Source: Brevibacterium sp. p3-SID960 (GTDB taxonomy: Bacteria > Actinomycetota > Actinomycetes > Actinomycetales > Brevibacteriaceae). Taken from it: a stretch of 64,000 nt of DNA. The position numbers were made by a program, and so were the translations under genes. Location of the stretch: contig NZ_JALXKS010000001.1 in the NCBI RefSeq assembly GCF_025144725.1, positions 1 through 64,000 on the forward strand. The letters run 5' to 3'. Positions 46,373-54,960 of the stretch are shown here, one piece after another (within the stretch, counting starts at the first letter, position 1; each line of letters begins with the position of its first letter). Below the pieces are notes generated by a model. It made no database searches and had not been told where the DNA came from. It worked only from the letters and a program-made list of their open reading frames with translations.

Positions 46373-48982
46373 TCAGCCAGCCGGAACGTCTTCTTCATCG
46401 CTAGTGAAGACAACCGAAAGGTGCCGCGTCATGAACTCCTTGAGGGTTTTCAGCGAGTCCCGCTCTAGCTGCCGTATCCGCTCCCGCGTCACGTCGTACG
46501 CCTGGCCGATGACCTCGAGGGTCTGCGGCTCGCCTCTCCATCCGAATCGGCGTCGGATGATGTCAGCCTCGCGGGGTCCAAGCAACTGGTCGATGACTGC
46601 ATTGACCGCTGCTTTGCGCTCGCGCAGCAGCATCTCGTCCTCCGGGTGCGGAAGAGTGTGGTGGCTGTCCCGCGTTTGCATCTCGATCCGACTGAACCTT
46701 TCGGCGAAGAGCCCCACGAGCTTTTCGTCGTCGAGGATGAGATCCAGCGAACGAGGCTGTATCTGCTGAACCCGGTGCAAGCGATCCGCGGCGTGCCCAC
46801 AGGCACGGCCGGGCTCACATTTTCGGTGTGCGTTGAGATCCTCGACGACATGAACCGGCAGCCTGATAGTGCGATCCTCGTCGGCCATCGCCCGCGTTAT
46901 CGACTGCCGAATCCACCACATCGCATAGGTCGAGAACTTCTGCGATCGGGTGTAGTCGAATTTCTCAACGGCCCGGACCAATCCGAAGTTTCCGTGAGAG
47001 ATTAGGTCGAGGAACTCCAGCTTATCTGTGTACGACGCATACTGCTTCGCGACGCTGACCACCAGGCGGAGGTTGGCGACGATGAACTTCTCTTTCGCCT
47101 CCCGGCCCTCGCGCACGATCGCTTCGAGGTCATGACGTTCTCGTCGTGTGGAGTAATGTTCGTTCCGCCAGAGGTACTCCGCGTACAGCCCCGCTTCGAT
47201 GGTCTTCGCCAGCGCGACCTCATCTTCAGCGGTGAGCAACGGCACCTTGCCGATGCCGATCAGATAGAGCTTGGTGCTGTCGTGCAAGCTCTTGCCGCCG
47301 AGCTGCGGCCTCAACTCGTCTGCGTCAGCTTTCCGTCCATCCGGTATCCGAAGGACGATCTCAAACGCCCCGTCTTCAGCGGGCCCGGAGTCCGTCGGTA
47401 ACGACGTAGGTTCATTCGGCTCTGGGTCCCCAGCTTCCGGAACCACGACAGGCTCAGGCCTGAGCACCGTATCGACAGCCAGCGGCTCCTCCGCTTCGGC
47501 GCGCGGTTCAGCAGCCGGTGGCGGCATCTGACGCAGACCTTCGAGGAGAAAGCGCCTGAGCCTTCGGACTTCGTCACCGGTGAAATGTCCGACACGATCT
47601 GCGAACTGTTCGATGTCAGCGTACTGGCGGCTCTTGCGCTCGAATGGATCCTCAGCAGTCCGTGCGGCGAAGACGTGAACGAAGCGCCCTCTGCCGCCAT
47701 TCGGCTTGCGCCGGATGACTCGGCCGAGCCTCTGAATGGTCTGACGGGCCTGTCTCGACCCGGAAACCACGATCGCGAGGTCGGCTCGGGGCACATCGAT
47801 TCCCTCGTCGAGGATCCGGGGCGCGCACAGCGCTTGCGCATGACCATGGCCGAAGCGGCTGAGAGCCCCGCGCCTGGTCTCCGGCGGCGAGTCGCTGCTG
47901 ATCGACTCACACTTGACCCCTGCCGAACTGAGGACAGCGCCGGCTTGAGTTGAGCTGTCGATCGTGTCGGCAAAAACGAGGGTTCCATCCGATTTCGCGA
48001 CAACCGGAGCAAGCTCCTCCAAAAGCCGAAGCTTGGCTCGGGCATTCGACAGCACAGACTGCCTGCGGTTCATCGCGTCGAGATAGCGGCGCGCCATCAC
48101 AGCAGCCGGACTCGTATCGTCTCGCCGACCGGCGAGGCGGGAGACTGCTATGAAGAACTTCCCCACAGGAGCACCGACCAGCCGGAGCTTGTGCCGAAGG
48201 GGACTTTCGAGTTTGTTCATCCTGCTGCTGAAGCTCTCATAGTTTGAGCGTTCGTCGGCGTTCAGATCGATGCTCACGAAGGCGAGATCGAACGGGGCGA
48301 TCACGCCGTCTTCAAGCGCGCGGTCGTACCACAGGCGAAAGATGACTCCGCCGAAGTAGGGATCCAATTGGTGCTTGTGTGCTTCATCCGGCCGCTCATA
48401 GGTGGCAGTCAGACCGAGTCGGTAGGAGAAGCGCTCACTGAGCGCACGCACGAAGGACGGGGCCGCGTAGCGATGAGTCTCGTCAGCGATGAGAAGACCA
48501 CTGTGGTGGTCTGCCAGCTGCTCGCTGCGGGCAGCAGAGTGGACGACTGCAATGACGATGTCGCAGTCCCGAAGCGAATCGCGGCGCCCGTTGCCGAACA
48601 TGCCGACGAGAGCATCGGGCAGGGTCGTGTTCAGTCGCGAAAACCACTGCTCCTGCAGCTCAATAGTCGGCACGAGCACCAGGACCTTGACTCCCATTCG
48701 GCACGCCTCGTATGCAGCGGTGATGCCGACCATCGTCTTGCCGGCACCGGTCACTGCCTCGATGACACCTCGACAATCTGATGCGTGCCAGCGATCCAAC
48801 GCCTCTGCCTGCCAATCCCACAGGCCGGGGTTCACCTCTCGCGCTGGCCGTCCGCGCACGAGAGCAAGGAACGGGTCGTGAGGCTCAGCCGGTTCTGTTC
48901 GCAATCTCGGCAACACAGCCTCGATTTCGTCAAGGCGCCCCGAGGGCTGCCGCCTGATCGGCGTGGGATCCATGATGGTCAT
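46373..48982 (-). CDS. SF2 helicase (XPB/UvsW-like) fused to a primary-type sigma-70 factor
   Basis: 869 residues, one uninterrupted frame. Helicase: Walker A VTGAGKT (77-83), Ia LVPTIELQEQW (103-113), DETH box (167-170), LTAT (191-194), and motif VI QRLGRVIRRKPNGG (417-430). A Pro/Glu-rich linker spans about 487-555. Sigma: region 1.2 (569-600), region 2 with KFSTYAMWWIRQSITRAMA (682-700), and region 4 with GPREADIIRRRFG (802-814) and VTRERIRQLE (831-840). Residues contacting the -10 and -35 elements are kept; region 3 is much reduced and 1.1 absent. ATG 48982 follows TGAGGTTGCG. Composition is lower than host (46921-46980 is 55% G+C). I know of no characterised protein like it. Confidence 0.9.
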   Translation of the reverse strand: MTIMDPTPIRRQPSGRLDEIEAVLPRLRTEPAEPHDPFLALVRGRPAREVNPGLWDWQAEALDRWHASDCRGVIEAVTGAGKTMVGITAAYEACRMGVKVLVLVPTIELQEQWFSRLNTTLPDALVGMFGNGRRDSLRDCDIVIAVVHSAARSEQLADHHSGLLIADETHRYAAPSFVRALSERFSYRLGLTATYERPDEAHKHQLDPYFGGVIFRLWYDRALEDGVIAPFDLAFVSIDLNADERSNYESFSSRMNKLESPLRHKLRLVGAPVGKFFIAVSRLAGRRDDTSPAAVMARRYLDAMNRRQSVLSNARAKLRLLEELAPVVAKSDGTLVFADTIDSSTQAGAVLSSAGVKCESISSDSPPETRRGALSRFGHGHAQALCAPRILDEGIDVPRADLAIVVSGSRQARQTIQRLGRVIRRKPNGGRGRFVHVFAARTAEDPFERKSRQYADIEQFADRVGHFTGDEVRRLRRFLLEGLRQMPPPAAEPRAEAEEPLAVDTVLRPEPVVVPEAGDPEPNEPTSLPTDSGPAEDGAFEIVLRIPDGRKADADELRPQLGGKSLHDSTKLYLIGIGKVPLLTAEDEVALAKTIEAGLYAEYLWRNEHYSTRRERHDLEAIVREGREAKEKFIVANLRLVVSVAKQYASYTDKLEFLDLISHGNFGLVRAVEKFDYTRSQKFSTYAMWWIRQSITRAMADEDRTIRLPVHVVEDLNAHRKCEPGRACGHAADRLHRVQQIQPRSLDLILDDEKLVGLFAERFSRIEMQTRDSHHTLPHPEDEMLLRERKAAVNAVIDQLLGPREADIIRRRFGWRGEPQTLEVIGQAYDVTRERIRQLERDSLKTLKEFMTRHLSVVFTSDEEDVPAG

Positions 48983-49021
48983 CGCAACCTCATTTCTTAA
49001 CCGGCGACCTATATCAGCCGT

Positions 49022-49063
49022 CTTATAAGTGAGTGTATGCGGATTGACAGACATCACACTCAC
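49022..49063 (-). promoter_or_regulatory. Promoter with flanking inverted repeat for the helicase-sigma gene
   Basis: Minus-strand CTGTCA (49050-49045) and TATAAG (49027-49022) are spaced by 17 bases. Perfect 8-base arms GTGAGTGT (49029-49036) and ACACTCAC (49056-49063) bracket the -35, a typical repressor-site layout. The region is shared with the divergent acyl-CoA synthetase gene. Confidence 0.5.
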
Positions 49064-49201
49064 TCCGGCACGCAGCGCTCACCGAAGCCCTTCCAGCACC
49101 CCACCCCTCCCCGCACTCGTCAGTCGCGTATCGGGTGTTTATGATGAGCACCACAACCTGGTGACGGCAGTCACACCCCGATCCTTCAGAGGAGCCATCA
49201 C

Positions 49202-50893
49202 GTGAGCGCGCAACGAGAACTCTCCTACACCTCGGGCACGTCGTCCCAGCCGCTGCTCGGCGACACGATCGGTGCGAACTTCAAGAAGAACGTCGCCCGG
49301 TTCGCCGACCGCGAAGCCCTCGTCGACGCCCCGACCGGCCGCCGCTGGACCTACGCCGAACTCGATCGCGACTCCGATGCGGTGGCGATGAGCCTCATCG
49401 ACCGCGGGATCGCCAAGGGCGACCGGGTCGGCATCTGGGCGCAGAACCTGCCGGAGTGGACGATCGTGCAGTACGCGATGGCGAAGATCGGCGCGATCCT
49501 CGTCAATATCAATCCCGCCTACCGCGCCCATGAGCTCGAGTACGTGCTCAAGCAGTCGGGCACGACGCTGCTCATCTCGCAGATGGCCGCCCCGCACTCG
49601 GACTTCGTGGCCCTCGCCCGCGAGGTGGCCGGCAGCGTGCCGGGCCTGCAGCTGGTCTTCATCGACACCGCCGCCGAGGCGGTGGTCACCAAGCCTGCCG
49701 GTGGCCTCGACGAGTCGGAATCTTTCGCCCACCTGCTCGAGCGCGGCCGGGAGCTCATGGAGCGTCCAGCGGTCAAAGCCGATGTGCGGCTGGCAACACT
49801 CGGTGCCGAGCTGGGAGCCGACGAGCCGATCAACATCCAGTACACCTCGGGAACCACCGGCTTCCCCAAGGGCGTGACCTTAAGCCACCACAACATCCTG
49901 AACAACGGCTACTTCATCGGCGAGCTGCTCAGCTACACCGAAGAGGACATCGTGTGCCTGCCGGTGCCGTTCTTCCACTGTTTTGGGATGGTCATCGGCA
50001 ACCTCGACATCTACTCCCACGGGGCGTGCGCGGTCATCCCCTCCCCCGGCTTCGACCCGCAGGCGACCCTTCAGGCCGTCGCCGATGAGAAGGCCACATC
50101 GCTGTACGGTGTGCCGACGATGTTCATCGCTGAGCTGGAGCTGGCGAACTTCACCGACTTCGACCTCTCGACGCTGCGCACCGGCGTCATGGCCGGCTCG
50201 ACCTGCCCTGTAGAGGTGATGAAGCGGGTTATCAGCGACATGCACATGTCCGAGGTGGCGATCTGCTACGGCATGACTGAGACTGCGCCGGTGTCGACGA
50301 TGACCCGCACCGATGACAGCCTGGAGCGCCGCACCGAGACCGTCGGCCGGGTGATGCCGCACACCGAGGTCAAGGTCGTCGATCCCGTCACCGGGCTGAC
50401 GGTGCCGCGCGGTGAGAAGGGCGAGCTGTGCACACGCGGCTACTGCGTCATGCTCGGGTACTGGCAGGAGCCGGACAAGACCGCCGAGGCGATCGACGCC
50501 GCGCGCTGGATGCACACCGGGGATCTGGCGATCATGGACGACGACGGGTACCTCAACATCACCGGCCGGATCAAAGACATGGTGATCCGCGGTGGAGAGA
50601 ACATCTACCCGCGTGAGATCGAGGAGTTCCTCTACCAGCATCCGGCGATCCGCGACGTGCAGGTGGTCGGGGTCTCCGATGAGAAGTACGGCGAGGAGCT
50701 CATGGCCTGGGTGATCCTGCGCGACGGTGCTGAGGAGCTGACGATCGACCGGCTGCGCGAGTTCTGCTCCGGCCAGCTGGCGCATTACAAGATCCCCCGC
50801 TACCTGCAGATCACCGACGAGTTCCCCATGACCGTCTCCGGCAAGATCCGCAAGGTCGAGCTGCGGGCGAAAGCCGAGGAACTGGTGGGGTAA
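49202..50893 (+). CDS. AMP-binding acyl-CoA synthetase (FadD35-like)
   Basis: Activates a fatty or branched acid to its CoA thioester. The P-loop-like motif [22 protein letters not shown], and [31 protein letters not shown] are intact, with the C-terminal catalytic Lys in [11 protein letters not shown]. 563 residues. GTG 49202 follows AGAGGAGCC. In mycobacteria fadD35 belongs to the same leucine-degradation neighbourhood as accD1/accA1/fadE19/citE, which supports that context here; the true substrate is not shown. Confidence 0.92.
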   Translation: MSAQRELSYTSGTSSQPLLGDTIGANFKKNVARFADREALVDAPTGRRWTYAELDRDSDAVAMSLIDRGIAKGDRVGIWAQNLPEWTIVQYAMAKIGAILVNINPAYRAHELEYVLKQSGTTLLISQMAAPHSDFVALAREVAGSVPGLQLVFIDTAAEAVVTKPAGGLDESESFAHLLERGRELMERPAVKADVRLATLGAELGADEPINIQYTSGTTGFPKGVTLSHHNILNNGYFIGELLSYTEEDIVCLPVPFFHCFGMVIGNLDIYSHGACAVIPSPGFDPQATLQAVADEKATSLYGVPTMFIAELELANFTDFDLSTLRTGVMAGSTCPVEVMKRVISDMHMSEVAICYGMTETAPVSTMTRTDDSLERRTETVGRVMPHTEVKVVDPVTGLTVPRGEKGELCTRGYCVMLGYWQEPDKTAEAIDAARWMHTGDLAIMDDDGYLNITGRIKDMVIRGGENIYPREIEEFLYQHPAIRDVQVVGVSDEKYGEELMAWVILRDGAEELTIDRLREFCSGQLAHYKIPRYLQITDEFPMTVSGKIRKVELRAKAEELVG

Positions 50894-51279
50894 GAACAGC
50901 AGTGAACTGCCCGGTAGACACACGACAACCGTCCAAGGCGTCTGTGCTGGCCGATCCCGAAGTGGTTCGCGTCGTCCGGTTTCGCGTTCGCTGGCATGAA
51001 TTCCCGAAGTGCCCGAGGAGGAAGAGCCTGCACGTGCGTGGGGCAATGATGGCGTTTCACCTACGCCAAGAGGATCAAGGCGCTCGTTCCCTTCGGTGTA
51101 CAGTAAGTGACGCATCTCCCCCTCCGACCGATCGGAGTTGAGCCCTTGGCTGCTTGCGTAGATGCACTGTTCCCCGCGTGCGCGGGGAGCATACTTCTTG
51201 ATCAGGAATGATACCTATTGTTCTAGCGAAGTACATTCACTATTGGACGCTAGCCGTTCGACTGCACTATGCAGTCAGC
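50894..51279. other. Gene-poor region with a lone CRISPR-like repeat
   Basis: About 386 bases between the synthetase and the monooxygenase-like gene, turning AT-rich after 51195. It contains the repeat at 51167-51194. A 79-residue plus-strand frame (50902-51141) has no ribosome-binding site or recognisable fold and is not called. Confidence 0.5.
51167..51194. repeat. Orphan type I-E CRISPR-like repeat
   Basis: The core TTCCCCGCGTGCGCGGGGA preceded by CTG matches the palindromic core of actinobacterial type I-E repeats, with a divergent last six bases (GCATAC). No second copy lies about 61 bases away on either side and no cas gene is in the window. A plain hairpin terminator of the synthetase gene is the alternative. 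Confidence 0.5.
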
Positions 51280-51597
51280 TCACACCTTCAACTCGCCCAT
51301 CTCGTCCCAGCCGTCGCCGTCGACCTGACGGGAGAGGATCTTCGGGGTCGCGGTGAGGTGCGGCTTCATCGCTTCGAGGCCCTTGGCGAAATGGTCGCTC
51401 GTGACGTGCGGCTCAGCGCCGTCGTCGGTGAATGCCTCGCAGAGGACGAACTCGTTCGGGTTCTCCAGGCTGCGTGACCATTCGAACCACAGGTTGCCCC
51501 GTTCTGCGCGCGTCGCCTCGGTGAATTCGCGGACGATCTCCGGCCACTGTTCGACGCTCTCATCCTTGACGGGGAACTTGACGACGATGAAATACAC
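51280..51597 (-). CDS. Antibiotic biosynthesis monooxygenase (ABM/YgiN-like) domain protein
   Basis: 105 residues of the dimeric alpha-beta-barrel ABM fold: FIVVKFPVKDESVEQW, RAERGNLWFEWSRSLENPNEFVLCEAFTDDGA, and HVTSDHFAKGLEAM. Small single-domain members are often quinol monooxygenases or unassigned. GTG 51597 after GAGGAGGCATC is the best start; the frame runs on to 51651. Confidence 0.85.
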   Translation of the reverse strand: MYFIVVKFPVKDESVEQWPEIVREFTEATRAERGNLWFEWSRSLENPNEFVLCEAFTDDGAEPHVTSDHFAKGLEAMKPHLTATPKILSRQVDGDGWDEMGELKV

Positions 51598-51695
51598 GAT
51601 GCCTCCTCGGCGCGACACTCGATCAAACGGTCTCACCTGCAAGAATCGCACATCTGACCCACTGCGGCCAGCAGTCCGCGCAGCCAGCAGCTCGC

Positions 51696-52943
51696 TCAGC
51701 GCCGCAGTTCGTGCAGGATCGCAGCGATCCCGGTCCGCACACCGGTCCCCAGCGTCGTACCAACCTCATCCGGGGCGAAGAACGGCGAGTGATTGCCGGC
51801 CGGGCCGCCTTCGGTGGCCATCTTCTCCTCCGAGAAGGCACCAAAGAACCAGTAGACGTAGGGCACGTCGATGGTGTCGCCGAACAAGCCGACGTCCTCG
51901 GACCCGGTCGCTGGATCGGTCTGCTCGACCTTCTCTTCACCGATCGTCTCAGCGAACACCTCCAACAGCTCCTCGGCATGGCTGGGGCTGTTGTAGCAGC
52001 GCGGGAAGCGGTACATCTCTTCGATCGACGGCTCCGGCGCCCCCGAGGCCTGCGCTTCGGCCTTGATGATCCGTTCGATCGCGGCGAGGACCTCTTCGCG
52101 GATCCCTTCGCTGAAGGTGCGGATGTTCATCGTGAACTCCGCGGAGTCCGGGATGATGTTCTCCTTCAGCCCGCCCTTGACCGTCGCGATCGTCACCACC
52201 ACCGCTTCGCGTGCGGAGATCTCGCGGGACACGACCGTCTGCAGACGCGTGATCATGAACGCCGCCAACACGATCGGGTCGATCGCCGCCTCGGGCTGGG
52301 AGCCGTGCGCCTGCTTGCCGTGCACTGTCACGCGCAGGCAGTCCGACATCGCCATCGCAGTGCCGACCGACAGGCTGACGTGGCCGGCCCGGCCGGGCCA
52401 CACATGCTGACCGTAGACGGCCTGCGGCCTGGGCACCTGATCCCACAGCCCGTCGTTGAGCATCGCGAGTGCGCCCTGGGCGGTCTCCTCTCCGGGCTGG
52501 AAGATCATCACGACGGTGCCGGACCAGGCCCCGCGGTTTGCGGTCAAAAGCCGGGCGATGCCGAGCGCCACGGTGATGTGGGTGTCGTGCCCGCAGCCGT
52601 GCATGACCGGTGATTCGGTACCGTCGGGCAGGGTGCCCCGGGCGGTCGAGGCGTAGTCGAGGCCGGTGTCCTCGGCGATCGGCAGGCCGTCGGTGTCCGC
52701 CCGGTAGGCGACCACCGGTCCGGTGCCGTTGTCGATGACGGCGACAACGCCGGTGCCGCCGAAGCGCTGCGGGGTCAGGTCGAGGGCGCGCAGGTGCTCC
52801 TCGATGCGGGCGGCGGTCCACTCCTCCTGCATCGACAGTTCTGGATGCGCGTGGAACTCCCGGTACTCTTCTTCGAGCTGCGGCAGCAAGGTGCTGAGCT
52901 GGCGGTCGATCTCGGCTGAGGTGAGCGGCGCGTCGATGGGCAT
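51696..52943 (-). CDS. M20-family amidohydrolase (peptidase/aminoacylase)
   Basis: Metal-dependent hydrolase of N-acyl amino acids or peptides (M20D-like). VVAYRADTDGLPIAEDTG, MHGCGHDTHITVALG and FQPGEETAQGALAML give the expected Asp, His, Cys and Glu ligands. 415 residues. ATG 52943 follows GGAGGACCT; the in-frame ATG at 52976 is not needed. Confidence 0.92.
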   Translation of the reverse strand: MPIDAPLTSAEIDRQLSTLLPQLEEEYREFHAHPELSMQEEWTAARIEEHLRALDLTPQRFGGTGVVAVIDNGTGPVVAYRADTDGLPIAEDTGLDYASTARGTLPDGTESPVMHGCGHDTHITVALGIARLLTANRGAWSGTVVMIFQPGEETAQGALAMLNDGLWDQVPRPQAVYGQHVWPGRAGHVSLSVGTAMAMSDCLRVTVHGKQAHGSQPEAAIDPIVLAAFMITRLQTVVSREISAREAVVVTIATVKGGLKENIIPDSAEFTMNIRTFSEGIREEVLAAIERIIKAEAQASGAPEPSIEEMYRFPRCYNSPSHAEELLEVFAETIGEEKVEQTDPATGSEDVGLFGDTIDVPYVYWFFGAFSEEKMATEGGPAGNHSPFFAPDEVGTTLGTGVRTGIAAILHELRR

Positions 52944-53003
52944 AGGTCCTCCGTTTCCGTGGTCAGCGCTGTTCATGCGCGTCCCTTCAGCCTATCTGCC
53001 GCG

Positions 53004-53684
53004 CTACCCGATCCACCCGAACCGATTGACCACCGCGTCGAAGATGAGCAGCACGCCGATGACGAAGAAGGTCACCGCGGTGACAGTGCCGGTGTTGCGC
53101 TCAACCCAGGCGCGGAAACCGGCGAGCGCAGGTTCGATCCGCTCGTGGACCAGCAACCGCATGATCGTGAGGATGAGGGCCGGCAGCACCATGACCACCG
53201 CGTAGGCTGCCAGCGTCAGAATGCCGGGCAGGCCCTCATTGATGGTGATGCCGATACCGGCCAGATAGGGGTACATGCCGGTGATCTCGATGAGACCGGC
53301 GATGAGCGCCAGGCCCGAGGCGGTGGCGAAGGTGCCGGTGACGGCCACCTTGTCCTGGAATCGGTTGGCGAAGCCCACCTGGCCCTCCCACAGCCTGCGG
53401 GGCAGGAATGCCGAGGCGAGGCAGATGACGCCGAGGACCAGTTCGATCCACGGGATGGCTGACCATTTACCGATCCAGCTGAAGGCCGCCAGCCCGCCGT
53501 AGTACAGCGCGATGCCGACCAGCCAGTAGAACGCGGCAAGAACTGCCAGATAGACGAACACGAGGCTGATGCGCACCCGCTGGGCCAGCAGCATCCACAG
53601 CGGAATGCCGAGTGTGCCGATGCTCGTGGCATCGAGCAGTGCGAGCCCGGCGAGGAGGAGCAGCGTGGCAGTCATCGTCACCAT
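53004..53684 (-). CDS. GAP-family (Sap-like) membrane protein
   Basis: 226 residues with six hydrophobic segments, resembling the actinobacterial GAP/Sap family (PF11139) named for sulfolipid-1-addressing protein. The LDATSIGTLGIPLWML start and LVHERIEPALAGFRAWVERNTGTVTAVTFFVIGVLLIFDAV end fit. Transport function is only inferred. ATG 53684 and ATG 53675 are both possible starts; neither has a strong ribosome-binding site. It contains TASG from the 12-mer at 53313-53324. Confidence 0.78.
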   Translation of the reverse strand: MVTMTATLLLLAGLALLDATSIGTLGIPLWMLLAQRVRISLVFVYLAVLAAFYWLVGIALYYGGLAAFSWIGKWSAIPWIELVLGVICLASAFLPRRLWEGQVGFANRFQDKVAVTGTFATASGLALIAGLIEITGMYPYLAGIGITINEGLPGILTLAAYAVVMVLPALILTIMRLLVHERIEPALAGFRAWVERNTGTVTAVTFFVIGVLLIFDAVVNRFGWIG

Positions 53685-53727
53685 TCAAGCACGACCGGAG
53701 ACCTGCCTCGGGCGCGGCAGACCCACA

Positions 53728-53763
53728 ACGGCGGGCACCTCCCGAACAGGAGGCACCCGCCGT
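53728..53763 (-). terminator. Terminator after the acyl-CoA dehydrogenase operon
   Basis: ACGGCGGG (53728-53735) pairs with CCCGCCGT (53756-53763), and CCTCC with GGAGG inside it. It begins 22 bases beyond the dehydrogenase stop. Confidence 0.8.
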
Positions 53764-53784
53764 CAGAGGCGAGTCAGCCCCTCC

Positions 53785-54960
53785 TCACAGCCCCAGATCG
53801 CGGGCGATGAGCATGAGCTGGACTTCAGTGGTGCCTTCGCCGACTTCGAGGATCTTCGAGTCGCGGTAGTGGCGGGCGACGAGGTACTCGTTCATGAAGC
53901 CGTAGCCGCCGTGGATCTGGGTGGCGTCGCGGGCGTTGTCCATCGCGGCCTCACCGGCGATCATCTTCGCCACAGCGGCTTCCTTCTTGAACGGCAGCCC
54001 TGCGATCATCCGCGAGGCAGCCAGGTAGTAGGCCGCACGGGCGGCCACAACACGGGCCTCCATGCGGGCGATCTTGAACGAGATGCCCTGGTATTCCGAG
54101 ATCGGCTTGCCGAACGACGTGCGCTCCTTGGCGTACCCGACCGACTCATCGACACAGCCCTGTGCGGCACCGGTCGACAGTGCAGCGACAGCGATGCGGC
54201 CCTCATCGAGGATCCGCAGGAAGTTCGCGTAGCCGCGGCCGCGTTCGCCGAGCAGGTTCTCCTCCGGGACTTTGACGTCTTCGAAGGTCAGCGGGTGGGT
54301 GTCCGAGGAGTTCCAGCCGACCTTGTCGTACTTCGGCTCGACGGTGAAGCCCGGGGTGCCCGCCGGGATCATGATCGTCGAGATCTCCGGCTTCTGCGCA
54401 CCGTCCCGGCCGGTGCGGGTGCCGGTGACCGCGGTGGCGGTCACCAGCCGAGTGATGTCGGTGCCGGAATTGGTGATGAAGCACTTGCCGCCGTTGATCG
54501 TCCACTCACCGTCAGCCAGCGTGGCCTTCGTCTTCGTCCCACCGGCATCGGATCCGGCCTCCGGCTCGGTCAGCCCGAAGGCGGCCAGGCCGGAGCCGTC
54601 GGTGAGCTGCGGGAGCCATTCGCGCTTCTGCTCCTCGGTGCCGAAGCGGTAGATCGGCATCGCACCGAGCGACACGGCGGCTTCGAGGGTGATGGCCAGC
54701 GACTGGTTCTCCCGGGCGATCTCCTCGATCGCCAGGCACAGGGCGAAGTAGTCGCCGCCCATGCCGCCGTACTCCTCGTCGAACGGCAGGCCGAACAGGC
54801 CCATCTGGCCCATCTTCTTCACCAGCGCATAGGGGAACTCGCGCTTGGCATCGAGCTCGGCGCTGACCGGCGCGACCTCAGTGTCGGTGAACTTCGCGAC
54901 CTGCAGGCGCAGGTCCTCGTACTCCTCGGGCAGCATGCCGGGGGTGAATGTCTGCGTCAT
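53785..54960 (-). CDS. Acyl-CoA dehydrogenase (FadE19-like, probable isovaleryl-CoA step)
   Basis: FAD-dependent acyl-CoA dehydrogenase of 391 residues. AFGLTEPEAGSDAGG and CFITNSGTDITRLV bind FAD; RDATQIHGGYGFMNEY is the C-terminal signature; the GEGTTEVQ segment is also present. It is the third gene of a carboxyltransferase-biotin carboxylase-dehydrogenase operon (ATGA overlap), the layout of the leucine-degradation operon, which supports isovaleryl-CoA as substrate. Confidence 0.92.
   Translation of the reverse strand: MTQTFTPGMLPEEYEDLRLQVAKFTDTEVAPVSAELDAKREFPYALVKKMGQMGLFGLPFDEEYGGMGGDYFALCLAIEEIARENQSLAITLEAAVSLGAMPIYRFGTEEQKREWLPQLTDGSGLAAFGLTEPEAGSDAGGTKTKATLADGEWTINGGKCFITNSGTDITRLVTATAVTGTRTGRDGAQKPEISTIMIPAGTPGFTVEPKYDKVGWNSSDTHPLTFEDVKVPEENLLGERGRGYANFLRILDEGRIAVAALSTGAAQGCVDESVGYAKERTSFGKPISEYQGISFKIARMEARVVAARAAYYLAASRMIAGLPFKKEAAVAKMIAGEAAMDNARDATQIHGGYGFMNEYLVARHYRDSKILEVGEGTTEVQLMLIARDLGL

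Noticed and set aside
50902..51141. Small plus-strand ORF after the acyl-CoA synthetase
   Set aside because: No ribosome-binding site, no fold resemblance, and composition like non-coding DNA.
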